Shown here: piece after piece, positions 1 to 7,487 of the stretch | Layout of the letters: the number at the start of each line of letters is the position of its first letter | How positions within the stretch are numbered: the first letter of the stretch is position 1 | Origin: QAND01 sp003150225 | Lineage (GTDB): Bacteria; Bacillota; Clostridia; Christensenellales; QAND01 | Length of the DNA stretch: 64,000 nucleotides | Assembly: GCF_044357945.1 (NCBI RefSeq) | Contig: NZ_CP076563.1 | Span: forward strand, 1,116,001 to 1,180,000 | Direction: 5' to 3' | Notes under the pieces: model-generated | The model's database searches: none | What the model saw: only the letters and a program-made list of their open reading frames with translations | What the model was told of the DNA's origin: nothing | Program-made: the position numbers and the translations under genes

Positions 1-331
1 TCTGGCAGAGGGCCCGAAGCAACTGCGCGATTTCGCGCTCCACTCCCAGAGGGCCATCCTCCCGAAGGGTGGACAAAAAGCCCTCCACCTGCTTTTCCCG
101 AATGGACGCAAGGGACGCTTCGTCCACGGCCTTCTGCAGGCTCATCAGGGCCGGCATAAACTTGCTGGTCCGATTGGAGGCAGCCTTCAGCTCATCGCTT
201 TTGACGATCAGCTCCCGGCGGCGCTCGTCCAGAGCCAACAGCTCATCGGCCATGGCGGGATCGGCGTTTCGATTGATAAGAGCGGTTCTAAGTTCCTCGG
301 GATTCTGGCGAATCCTCCTGATATCCAGCAT
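1..331 (-). CDS. serS: Seryl-tRNA synthetase, N-terminal part (cut by window edge)
   Basis: Reading leftward from the ATG at 331, the product begins MLDIRRIRQNPEELRTALI, the typical opening of bacterial seryl-tRNA synthetase, followed by a charged helical stretch (about residues 25-105) fitting the tRNA-binding coiled-coil arm. An AGGGGAG ribosome site lies just upstream of the ATG. SerRS charges tRNA-Ser with serine in the cytoplasm. Only about 110 codons are inside the window, so the class II catalytic motifs are not visible. The second helix matches the family less well than the first 40 residues, so a divergent SerRS or paralogue is possible. Confidence 0.75.
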   Translation of the reverse strand, partial: MLDIRRIRQNPEELRTALINRNADPAMADELLALDERRRELIVKSDELKAASNRTSKFMPALMSLQKAVDEASLASIREKQVEGFLSTLREDGPLGVEREIAQLLRALCQ

Positions 332-347
332 GGTAATCTCCCCTTAC

Positions 348-1370
348 TTATAGGTCTAGTTTTAGGTCCCCGTCCTTTAGCCAGCCCAGCTTCCGCATGG
401 CGGCGGCCACAGCAAGGCTGATGACGGCAGGCAGGATAAAGTGCATAAGGGCTACCTCAATAAGGATCACCCAGAAATCGGTGGTGGCAGCCATGGCGGT
501 AAAGGTGCCCACCTGGCCAACCAATCCGCTGGTACCCATCCCAGCGCCCATGGGGATGTTGGTCATGCCCAGCACCCGGGTAGAGATGGGGCCCAAGATG
601 GCGCTGGCCACGATAGCCGGCAGCCACACGATTGGTTTCCGAACGATGTTGGGAACCTGGAGCATGGAGGTGCCGATCCCCTGGGAAATGAGACCTCCCC
701 AGCGATTCTCCCGGAAGCTGATGACGGCAAACCCGATCATATTGGCACAGCAGCCAACGGTAGCGGCGCCAGCGGCAATGCCTTCCAGGCCAAGGGAAAT
801 AGCGATGGCCGCGCTGCTGATGGGAGCGGTTAGCGCCATGCCCATAACCACCGACACGATGATGCCCATGGGAATAGGGTTCATCTGGGTAGCGGTGTTG
901 ATAAAGGCACCCAGGCCGGTCATAAGAGCGGATACCCCGGGGCCCACCAATACGCCGATGGCGCCGCCAGCCAGGATGGTTACAAAGGGCACCACCACGA
1001 TGTCCACCTTGGTCTTCCCGGTGATAAAGGTACCTACCTCGGTGGCCACGATGGAGGCCAGATAGGCGCCCACAGGACCGCCAGCAGCGTAGGCGGTGGC
1101 TCCCACAGCGGCATTACTGAACACGCACAGGGGACTAGCCTTTAGCCCGTAGGCGATGGCCACGCCGATGGCCGCGCCAACCACCGGAGAGCTGGCTGCC
1201 AGCACGGTAGAAAACTGGGCCAGAAAGCCCAATCCCGGGATCAGGGAGAGTTGGGAGATGATCAATCCGATGATAAGGGACGCAAAAAGTCCCTGGGCCA
1301 TAAAGCCGAGTCCGTCGATGAACCACCGATGGGCCCATCGTTTGATCAATCCCTGGTTTCCGTTTGCCAT
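348..1370 (-). CDS. PTS sugar transporter subunit IIC (PTS_EIIC_2-like)
   Basis: A 340-residue, almost entirely hydrophobic protein with about eight to ten membrane spans rich in Gly and Ala (for example AIGVLVGPGVSALMTGLGAF and NPIPMGIIVSVVMGMALTAP). This pattern is typical of the short PTS_EIIC_2 family of phosphotransferase IIC permeases. A TAGGAGT ribosome site sits nine bases before the ATG. No IIA or IIB domain is fused or adjacent, so it is an orphan permease here and its substrate cannot be read from the sequence. Its stop codon lies 17 bases before the serS start, so the two may be co-transcribed. The 159 bases upstream show no gene. Confidence 0.8.
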   Translation of the reverse strand: MANGNQGLIKRWAHRWFIDGLGFMAQGLFASLIIGLIISQLSLIPGLGFLAQFSTVLAASSPVVGAAIGVAIAYGLKASPLCVFSNAAVGATAYAAGGPVGAYLASIVATEVGTFITGKTKVDIVVVPFVTILAGGAIGVLVGPGVSALMTGLGAFINTATQMNPIPMGIIVSVVMGMALTAPISSAAIAISLGLEGIAAGAATVGCCANMIGFAVISFRENRWGGLISQGIGTSMLQVPNIVRKPIVWLPAIVASAILGPISTRVLGMTNIPMGAGMGTSGLVGQVGTFTAMAATTDFWVILIEVALMHFILPAVISLAVAAAMRKLGWLKDGDLKLDL

Positions 1371-1529
1371 TTTGTTCGACTCCTAAATGTATATTTAAGC
1401 GTCACCCCTAAAACCCGGCACCCGTCGGCCAGGGTAAAAGCAATGGCTTCTTGTACCCTGGCGGGGTTCTGCCGAGAGCGGTTTTGCCGCACCCGTATTT
1501 TGCGTTCGGCGGCAAGGGCGCCCGGGCCC

Positions 1530-1964
1530 CTATTTTAGTGCGATGCGCTTATAATCGATGCGTACCCCCGCCTGGTCCAGGAAGTCCACCATGGGGGTTA
1601 GGTTATCATACTCCACCAGCATGATGATATTGCCATCCTTTAGGTGAAGCTCCATATTTTTGGTATTGGAATCGTAATAGGACAGGGCCACGTCGTCCCC
1701 GGTAAAAACCCTAACGCGGCCGCGCTTTTTGATCTCCACACGGCCATCCTCCACGGTATAGCTTGTGCGGAAAATCCGCCTGCCATGATAGAAGCCGTAG
1801 CCCAGGGAACAAAGGGCCAGGGCCGCCACCAGCAGCTTGTCCAAAAGGGGGCTTTGGGCGTTCAACAAGAGTGCGCCTCCCACCGTTACCCCCAGATACA
1901 GAAAGAACTGCACCAGAAAGGGGCGAATCTCCTTATTTGGTTTGCAGACGATTTTTCTTTCCAT
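1530..1964 (-). CDS. Small membrane protein with PH-like cytoplasmic domain
   Basis: A 144-residue protein with two adjacent membrane spans (about residues 15-55) followed by a soluble beta-rich region (RIFRTSYTVEDGRVEIKKRG onward) that resembles bacterial PH-like (bPH/YdbT-type) domains. Start is the ATG at 1964 behind GGAGGGGAGC. It lies 27 bases downstream of argS on the same strand and is probably read through from it. Function is unknown. The PH-like assignment rests on overall layout only. Confidence 0.6.
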   Translation of the reverse strand: MERKIVCKPNKEIRPFLVQFFLYLGVTVGGALLLNAQSPLLDKLLVAALALCSLGYGFYHGRRIFRTSYTVEDGRVEIKKRGRVRVFTGDDVALSYYDSNTKNMELHLKDGNIIMLVEYDNLTPMVDFLDQAGVRIDYKRIALK

Positions 1965-1991
1965 AAAACCAGCTCCCCTCCGGTACTCCCG

Positions 1992-3686
1992 CTACATCCG
2001 CTCGGGCGCGGCGATGCCCAGCAGGTCCAGCCCCCGGGAGATGGTATCCCGTGCGGCCCGAGTCAGGGCCAGCCGGGCCGCGGTACCGGAGGCGTCCGCC
2101 TCATCGATGATCCGTACCTCGTAGTAGAAACGGTTGTAGGCTTTGGCGGTCTCCATCACCGCCCGGGCCACCAGATAGGGCTCGTTCTTGGAAAGGGCCT
2201 CGGGAAGGGCCGCCTTATAGGCCACCATAGCTTTTAAGACGCCCATGGCGTATTCGTTGTCCAGGGCAGCGTAATCAAACTGGGCTGCATTCTCCCCCGC
2301 CTTCTGCAACACGCTGTTGCAGCGGGCATGGGTATACTGCATATAGGGGGCCGTTTCCCCCTCAAAGGAAAGGGCGCGGTCATAGCTAAAGGCGATATCC
2401 TTGATTCGGGCATTGTATAAAACGCCAAACACCACGGCGCCAACGCCTACCTGCTCCGCCACCTTGTCCTTATCGGCAAGGCCAGGGGACTTCTCTTCGA
2501 TGATCACCCGGGCCCGGTCGATGGCGGACTGCAGCACGTCGGTCAGCAGCACCACGTTGCCCTTTCGGGTGGAGAGGGTGCCGCCGTCCGCCAGGGATAC
2601 CATCCCAAAGGCCACATGCTCCAGGTCCTTGGCCCAGGGATAGCCCATCTTCTCCACCACCCGGAACCACTGACGGAAGTGGAGATTCTGCTGGTAGGCC
2701 ACCACGTAGAGGGATTTGGCGAAATCGTAGGTTTTTTTCCGGTAGAAGGCCGCGGCGATGTCCCGGGTGGCGTAGAGGGTGGAGCCGTCGGACTTTAATA
2801 TCATGCAGGGAGGCATGTTGTCCTCGCTCAGATCCACGATATAGGCGCCCTTATCCTCCTTGAGCAGCCCCTTCTCCCGAAGCTCTTCCACCACGGGAGC
2901 CATCTTATCATTATAGAAGCTCTCCCCGTTGTAGCTGTCAAACCGAATCCCCAGGAGGTCGTAGATGCCCATGACCTCGCGGATGGTCATATCCTTGAAC
3001 AGGGTGAAGATGGACAGCGCCTCCTCATCCCCCTGCTCGATCTTCACAAACCAGGCCCGGGCCGTATCGTCCAGAGCGGGGTCCTTCTCCGCCTCGGCAT
3101 GGAACCGCACGTAGAGGTCCAGCATGTGGGCGATGCCGCCTTTTAGCACCTCTTCCTCGCTGCTCCACAGCTTGTATGCGGTGATGAGCTTTCCAAACTG
3201 GGTCCCCCAATCCCCCAAATGGTTGATGCCCACGCTTTTGTACCCCATAAAGTTATAGAGATTATAGAGGGCATGGCCGATGGCGGTGGAGCTCAGGTGC
3301 CCGATATGAAAGGGCTTCGCGATGTTGATGGAGCTGTAATCGATGCACACCGCTTTCCCCTGGCCCAGATCCTCCCGGCCGTAGTCCCGGCCCATGGCCA
3401 GGGCTTCCGACAGCACCTTCTCGGCATAGGCCTTTTTGTCCACATAGAAGTTGGCGTAGCCTCCTGCCTCGGCTACCCGCTCAATCCCTGCCGGCTTGTC
3501 CGCCTGGCAGATCATAAGGGCGATGTCCCGGGGAGACCGGCGCATGGTCTTGGCAAAGGGGAAGCAGGGCAAAGCGTAGTCCCCCAGCTCCTCCTTAGGG
3601 GGCTTCCCGATCAAGGGCAAAATCTCCTGGGGAGTTACCCCCAGGGCGTTGGCGGCCATTGCAGCGATCTCGTGTTTAAAGGGCAT
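1992..3686 (-). CDS. argS: Arginyl-tRNA synthetase
   Basis: This class I synthetase charges tRNA-Arg in the cytoplasm. The 564-residue product has the Arg-N domain at the start (KEELGDYALPCFPFAK, about 31-46), the HIGH signature at residues 127-130 (within AKPFHIGHLSS), the GDWGTQFG motif near 158-165, a KMSKS-equivalent STRKGNVV at 372-379, and an alpha-helical anticodon-binding domain to the C-terminus. The reading frame extends farther upstream, but the ATG at 3686 is preferred because it is preceded by AGGAGT at good spacing and matches the family N-terminus. A promoter is visible just upstream. No T-box leader was found. Confidence 0.95.
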   Translation of the reverse strand: MPFKHEIAAMAANALGVTPQEILPLIGKPPKEELGDYALPCFPFAKTMRRSPRDIALMICQADKPAGIERVAEAGGYANFYVDKKAYAEKVLSEALAMGRDYGREDLGQGKAVCIDYSSINIAKPFHIGHLSSTAIGHALYNLYNFMGYKSVGINHLGDWGTQFGKLITAYKLWSSEEEVLKGGIAHMLDLYVRFHAEAEKDPALDDTARAWFVKIEQGDEEALSIFTLFKDMTIREVMGIYDLLGIRFDSYNGESFYNDKMAPVVEELREKGLLKEDKGAYIVDLSEDNMPPCMILKSDGSTLYATRDIAAAFYRKKTYDFAKSLYVVAYQQNLHFRQWFRVVEKMGYPWAKDLEHVAFGMVSLADGGTLSTRKGNVVLLTDVLQSAIDRARVIIEEKSPGLADKDKVAEQVGVGAVVFGVLYNARIKDIAFSYDRALSFEGETAPYMQYTHARCNSVLQKAGENAAQFDYAALDNEYAMGVLKAMVAYKAALPEALSKNEPYLVARAVMETAKAYNRFYYEVRIIDEADASGTAARLALTRAARDTISRGLDLLGIAAPERM

Positions 3687-3724
3687 ATCGGACACTCCTA
3701 ATTCTGCGGATAGGTTTTCATTTA

Positions 3725-3753
3725 AATATAGCATACCCAATTCCAAGATACAA
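3725..3753 (-). promoter_or_regulatory. argS promoter
   Basis: On the minus strand, TTGTAT (3748-3753) and TATATT (3725-3730) are separated by 17 bases, about 40 bases before the argS ATG. This is inferred from consensus only. Confidence 0.55.
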
Positions 3754-3787
3754 CGCTGCAAGCGCAATGGACAGGATATTTTGTTGC

Positions 3788-3814
3788 AAAAAAAGCGCCT
3801 GTGGGCGCTTTTTT
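3788..3814. terminator. Bidirectional intrinsic terminator
   Basis: The hairpin GCGCC-TGT-GGGCGC is flanked by A7 on the left and T6 on the right. It ends the lipoprotein operon that reads leftward, and it separates that operon from argS. Confidence 0.85.
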
Positions 3815-4400
3815 ATTTCGCTTCCTCCCCGTAGTACTTTTCCGCATGATAGGCAAAAAGGCCCTTCAGCATAGAGGTGATGTTGCTGGTGGACACGGTG
3901 GCCCCGGCCACAGCCTCGGGATCCACGGTCTCCACCTGGGTGCCATAGCCCTGCCAGGCGTCAACATCCCGTTTGGTGAGCTTCACCAGCTGCTGAACAA
4001 AATGCTGGTCCATGTACTCCTGGGTATATTCCGATCTATAGTAGTTGGGGTTGCTGTCCCCCCAAAGCCCCTGGTTGTTGCCAAAGGTGATGGTGCGGAT
4101 GGCCGCATCCTCCCCGGATTTTCGGGTATTCAGCAACTCCACATAGGCTACCGTCACAAAATTGCTCTGGGCGTCCCGGCAGGTGCAGGAATGAAACGCC
4201 ACCTGATAGGCGGTAAAGGTGCTGTTGCTCTCCTCAAATAGAATGGTGGCGGTATAGTCCTCTGGGGTGCCGCCCGAGGCATAATGGGTAAAAGGAAAGG
4301 TGACGGGGCCCTCCCCCTGGGGCGCCGTGGCTTCCTGGCCGCCGCAGCCCGTCCCCACAAGAAGGCATAGCGCCAGCATACAAAGTAGGATTCGCTTCAT
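3813..4400 (-). CDS. Lipoprotein with FMN-binding-like C-terminal motif
   Basis: A 195-residue secreted protein with a basic start, hydrophobic core and lipobox-type cysteine at residue 19 (LLVGTGC). Near the C-terminus, EAVAGATVST (about 162-171) resembles the xx[ST]GATxx[ST] site of FMN-bind domains, where ApbE can attach FMN to a threonine. The first Ser/Thr of the motif is Ala here, so covalent flavin is uncertain. The ATG at 4400 lies one base after the previous gene's TGA, so translation is probably coupled. It is the last gene of the lipoprotein group. Two cysteines close together (CTC, near residue 76) could form a redox pair. The fit to the FMN-bind family is partial. Confidence 0.55.
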   Translation of the reverse strand: MKRILLCMLALCLLVGTGCGGQEATAPQGEGPVTFPFTHYASGGTPEDYTATILFEESNSTFTAYQVAFHSCTCRDAQSNFVTVAYVELLNTRKSGEDAAIRTITFGNNQGLWGDSNPNYYRSEYTQEYMDQHFVQQLVKLTKRDVDAWQGYGTQVETVDPEAVAGATVSTSNITSMLKGLFAYHAEKYYGEEAK

Positions 4401-4401
4401 C

Positions 4402-5094
4402 TCACTGCACCGGATGGAGGCGGTCGAAGTCCAGATAGGCATAATCCGCCCGCCAAGTAGCATAGATGTTCTCCCCGTCGGCCTCCTCGGGGTACTGAAT
4501 CAGCTCCAGGGCATGCTCCCCTTTGTAGGTCCAGTTGGCCCCGATGTTGTACAGTTTATCCGCGTCCCAGCCCAGGTAGATGAGGAGGTCCCGGGTCATA
4601 CCGGCATAGCCCCCGCCGCCACACATGAGAAAGATGGCCTTATCCTTGGGAAACAGCTCGTCCAAAATCATCTGGGACTCCCGGTAATTGGGGGTGGCAG
4701 ACGCGATGGAGCCATCCTGGTTCCAGGTCAGGGTAAAAAGGGTTTTCCCCTCGTAGGCCCCCGATACCGGCAATGCCGGAAGAGTGGCGATGTAGGGGTA
4801 GGGTACCACTTTGAATCCCTCTATGGTGCGGGTCAAATCGGCTTCGCCCCCGATTGCGGCATAGTCCGCGGGGTCAAAGAGCATCCGGACATCCCGGTAA
4901 CAAACGTCCTCCCGCCCCAGAAAGCCGTCGATGGTCTCCATGTTGATGTTGGCATCCACCCCAAACTCGCTGTCCGCCTGGACGGACGGGGCGGGCAGGG
5001 GGTCGGGCGTCTGAACCTGGGCTGCGGGCGCTCCGCCGCAGGAAGCCAATGCCAATATCCCCAGACACAGGGCAAGGACTGCAAATCGTTTCAC
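4402..5094 (-). CDS. Lipoprotein with rhodanese-like domain
   Basis: The product has about 230 residues. Start is the GTG at 5094, preferred because GAGGGGA precedes it and because the signal peptide then begins with KRFAVLALC and a lipobox ALASC (Cys 19). From residue 55 the layout follows rhodanese domains: IDGFLGREDVCYRDVR, a central variable region, then FLMCGGGGYAGM with Cys 158 at the catalytic loop position, followed by LIYLGWDADKLYNI, which mimics the usual A..L...G...V..L.GG segment. Rhodaneses carry sulfane sulfur on that cysteine. The loop here is Gly-rich rather than the usual CxxGxR, so activity is uncertain. It sits outside the membrane as a lipoprotein. Confidence 0.65.
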   Translation of the reverse strand: MKRFAVLALCLGILALASCGGAPAAQVQTPDPLPAPSVQADSEFGVDANINMETIDGFLGREDVCYRDVRMLFDPADYAAIGGEADLTRTIEGFKVVPYPYIATLPALPVSGAYEGKTLFTLTWNQDGSIASATPNYRESQMILDELFPKDKAIFLMCGGGGYAGMTRDLLIYLGWDADKLYNIGANWTYKGEHALELIQYPEEADGENIYATWRADYAYLDFDRLHPVQ

Positions 5095-5123
5095 ATGCGT
5101 TCCCCTCTTTCTGCAGTATTGTG

Positions 5124-5217
5124 AAAAAAAGAGCCCGCGGGAATTCCCCAGGGGTCGTCCCGCAAACGCGGAACCCCCCGGGGCATACGGCTGTAAAGCC
5201 GCTCCCAATACGGGCTC
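5124..5217 (-). terminator. Structured multi-stem leader/terminator between two lipoprotein genes
   Basis: On the minus strand a closing stem GAGCCCG/CGGGCTC (5211-5217 with 5131-5137) encloses further stems, including GGC-TTTACA-GCC and a long GGGG(TT)CCGC/GCGGGACGACCCC arm. It is followed immediately by T7 (5124-5130). It could be a branched terminator for the gene upstream or an attenuator for the GTG-started gene 30 bases downstream. It does not share the conserved blocks seen in the two Moco-like leaders. Confidence 0.55.
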
Positions 5218-5231
5218 AACAGGTCGGTTGG

Positions 5232-6206
5232 TTATTCGGCGGTGATCTCCACCACCAGCTTGGCAAACAGCTTGGAGCTGGTCTCGCCGCAGGGGGCAAC
5301 CCAGATGGTGCCGTCCTCGCCGGTGGCCTTGTCCTTCTCAATGGCCACCAGGGTATACTCGCTATCGGCCACAGCCTTCTCATACTCGCTCTTGTAGCCG
5401 TCGTTGGCCACGGCGGTCACCTTCTCATAGGAGGTCACGCCGGCAGCGGCCAGCACGTCGGACAGCCGGTAGCCGGTATAGGCTTCCTCAGCGGTGTTGC
5501 CCTTGCTGTTGGTGACACTGGCGGTGATCTTGTAGATCTTGAGGTCCTTCAGGGTGTCGTTGGTAACCTCTTTGCCATTTACCTTAAAGGAATAGGCGGC
5601 AAATTCCACCTTGTCGGTACGGTCCAGAATCTCGGGCTTCCCAGCGGTCTCCCCACCGGAAGCGCCGCCCTGGCCGGGATCGGGGGTGGTGGTTACATCG
5701 GCGTCCACGGTAAGAGCAACGCAGCCCTTCAGATAGTTGCCGGTGGTCTTGTTGCTGCAAGGCGCAAACCAAGGAGCTTTGCTGAACTGGCTGCCATCCT
5801 GGGAGATGGCGATAAGGGTGGTATCCAAAGCAGCCTCTTCCCCGGTCACCTCCACGGTATAGCCGTCATCCGCGGCGGCGGTCAGCTTGGTATAGCCCTC
5901 GGTGATGCCGCAGGCGGCCAGCACGTCCTTCACGGCAAAGCCTACATAGGTCACGGTGGACTCAGTTCCAGCGCTGTTGGTGCTGGTGGCCTTCACGGAA
6001 TACACCGGGTAGTCCGCCATGGTCTCGTTGGTTACGGCGACGCCGTTCACGGTGATGGAAAAGGCCGGTACAGTAACGCCCTTTACCTCTTCCGCAACCG
6101 GGCCGTCTCCGCCGGGCGTGGTGGCAGCGGGCTCATTGCTACCGCAGCCCACCATGGCAAACACCATAAATGCCGCCAACATAAGTGCCAAAAGTCTTTT
6201 CTTCAT
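5232..6206 (-). CDS. Lipoprotein with two tandem molybdopterin-oxidoreductase-fold-like domains
   Basis: A 324-residue lipoprotein (lipobox MVGC, Cys 21) containing two similar units, about residues 45-165 and 195-324. Each reads FxxxVNG(K/V)xVTN...YxVKA..TNS.G...xxxYxGxxxxDVLAA.G(I/V)T....xTA.A.DGY, then TLVAI.KD and WxAPC. The YxGxxLxDVLxxAG..xxxxV.A.DGY core is that of the sulfite-oxidase-like molybdopterin-binding fold. The cysteine that ligates molybdenum in that family is not at its expected place; a cysteine occurs instead in WFAPC and WVAPC. A linker rich in Gly and Thr (about 170-190) joins the units. The gene has its own Moco-like riboswitch leader. Start is the ATG behind GGAAGGAGTAGGGG. 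Confidence 0.65.
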   Translation of the reverse strand: MKKRLLALMLAAFMVFAMVGCGSNEPAATTPGGDGPVAEEVKGVTVPAFSITVNGVAVTNETMADYPVYSVKATSTNSAGTESTVTYVGFAVKDVLAACGITEGYTKLTAAADDGYTVEVTGEEAALDTTLIAISQDGSQFSKAPWFAPCSNKTTGNYLKGCVALTVDADVTTTPDPGQGGASGGETAGKPEILDRTDKVEFAAYSFKVNGKEVTNDTLKDLKIYKITASVTNSKGNTAEEAYTGYRLSDVLAAAGVTSYEKVTAVANDGYKSEYEKAVADSEYTLVAIEKDKATGEDGTIWVAPCGETSSKLFAKLVVEITAE

Positions 6207-6236
6207 AACCCCTACTCCTTCCAGAATTGGATCATC

Positions 6237-6371
6237 AAAAAGGGTTCTTTTTCCGATGAAAAAGAACCCTTTTTATGCAAACAGGATTCCTTTCCGCATT
6301 GGGAAGCCAGCCCGTTTCCAGGCGGACTCTGGCTGTGGGCCATGGCAAGCGCGTTAGGCCGGTCAGCTCGA
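6237..6371 (-). promoter_or_regulatory. Candidate molybdenum-cofactor (Moco) riboswitch with terminator, copy 2
   Basis: The minus-strand leader of the two-domain lipoprotein gene contains a hairpin GCCTG-GAAA-CGGGC with a GNRA tetraloop. It is followed by GGCTTCCC and GCGGAAAGGAATCCTG (aptamer about 6278-6371). A near-perfect 17-bp hairpin with T5 (6237-6275) then forms an intrinsic terminator. The same block order occurs in the leader at 10625-10750. The Moco class is inferred from the GAAA-capped stem plus the GGAAAGGA block and from the molybdopterin-fold genes it controls. A covariance-model search with the Rfam Moco family would decide. Confidence 0.6.
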
Positions 6372-6446
6372 AATCACGATCATATGATTCTATTAATCCA
6401 TACAAATTCTAGCATTGGCGCCAATGCCTGTCAATGAGCGGAGCGC

Positions 6447-7472
6447 CTATTCCAGGGTATACCCCAGATAATCGGCGTCAAAGGTCTTCCCAAACATCAT
6501 GGTATAGTATTCATCCACCTCGGCCTGAAGCTGATCGGCGGTAAAATAGCTGGGATACATCTCATGGAGCATATAAAAGATGGCCAGAACGCTGGCAACG
6601 CCAGGCAGGTCCCAGGAATCAATCCTGGCGGGGATCACCGATACCCGTCCCGTTTGAATCGCGCGCATGGCAGCCCAGGTGGGATCGGTCAACAGATCCT
6701 CCACGGCATACTCCAGCACGGTGGAACTGGTGCAAAAGAGGACATCGGGATTCCAGGTAAAGATGGTCTCTACCCCCACCGAAGCCCAATTACGGTTGCC
6801 GGTAACGTCTTTGGCTACCGGGATGCCGCCGGCTTTTTCAATCATATAGGTTTGCAGCATGTCTCCGCCAGCCACCCGGCCCAGCTCACCGCCCATCACA
6901 AGGGCGGTAACCCGCTCCTCCTGGGGAATGGTTGCCACAATGCCGTCGATTTTCTCCAGCTTGCCATCGATCCAGTCACTGACCTCCTGGGCCCGGGCGG
7001 ATTTCCCAAAGTATTTTCCTAAAAGAGCCAGGGTGTCCTTAACCCCTTCCATATCCTCGGCGGAGATGCACAGGGTCCGGATTCCCAGCTTTTCCACGGC
7101 TTCCACCGTCTTGGGATCTCCCACCCGGTGCAATACCACCGTGGGCCGGTAGGAAGCCAGCGCCTCCAAATCCATCACCCCGCGGCCCACGCTCCCGGCC
7201 TCCCCAAGGGCGGGAACCGCAGTGGTCCAGAAGGAGGATTTGCAGTTGATGGCCAGCACCTGATTCTCCAAATCAAGGGCCACGATAAAGGGAACCGCTA
7301 CGGCATATACCGAGGCGATGGTCTCCTTCCCTCCATCTTCCGGTATCGGAAGCACCGCTCCCGCCGCATCGGTGATGGTTTCCCCCGTGGGGGTATCGGC
7401 GGGGTTGCCGCCGCAGCCCAGGGCGGTCAGCAAAAAGGCCGCGCTGAGCAGGATTGTCAGCAATCGTTTCAT
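6447..7472 (-). CDS. Type III (TroA/BtuF-like) substrate-binding lipoprotein
   Basis: A 341-residue lipoprotein (lipobox TALGC, Cys 20) with the Peripla_BP_2 layout: ITDAAGAVLPIPEDGG at the start of the mature protein, a first lobe with ASYRPTVVLHRV, a long connecting helix, and a second lobe with WASVGVETIFTWNPDVLFC. This family delivers siderophores, haem, cobalamin or, in MolA-type members, molybdate/tungstate. It sits between two genes of molybdopterin-fold lipoproteins and is 15 bases downstream of the five-domain gene, so a molybdenum- or cofactor-related ligand is the best inference. No ABC permease or ATPase gene lies nearby. Start is ATG behind CGGAGG. Confidence 0.75.
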   Translation of the reverse strand: MKRLLTILLSAAFLLTALGCGGNPADTPTGETITDAAGAVLPIPEDGGKETIASVYAVAVPFIVALDLENQVLAINCKSSFWTTAVPALGEAGSVGRGVMDLEALASYRPTVVLHRVGDPKTVEAVEKLGIRTLCISAEDMEGVKDTLALLGKYFGKSARAQEVSDWIDGKLEKIDGIVATIPQEERVTALVMGGELGRVAGGDMLQTYMIEKAGGIPVAKDVTGNRNWASVGVETIFTWNPDVLFCTSSTVLEYAVEDLLTDPTWAAMRAIQTGRVSVIPARIDSWDLPGVASVLAIFYMLHEMYPSYFTADQLQAEVDEYYTMMFGKTFDADYLGYTLE

Positions 7473-7487
7473 AAGCGGTTTCCTCCG

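Noticed and set aside
1371..1529. A small gene upstream of the PTS IIC gene
   Set aside because: Frames exist on the minus strand but none has a start with a ribosome site, and none is recognisable.
1251..1538. Plus-strand 95-codon frame at the PTS IIC start
   Set aside because: It is antisense to the IIC N-terminus and lacks any coding signal.
5049..6437. A 462-codon plus-strand frame over two lipoprotein genes
   Set aside because: It runs antisense to two genes with lipoboxes and repeats and through a terminator hairpin; its composition is Gly/His-rich shadow type.
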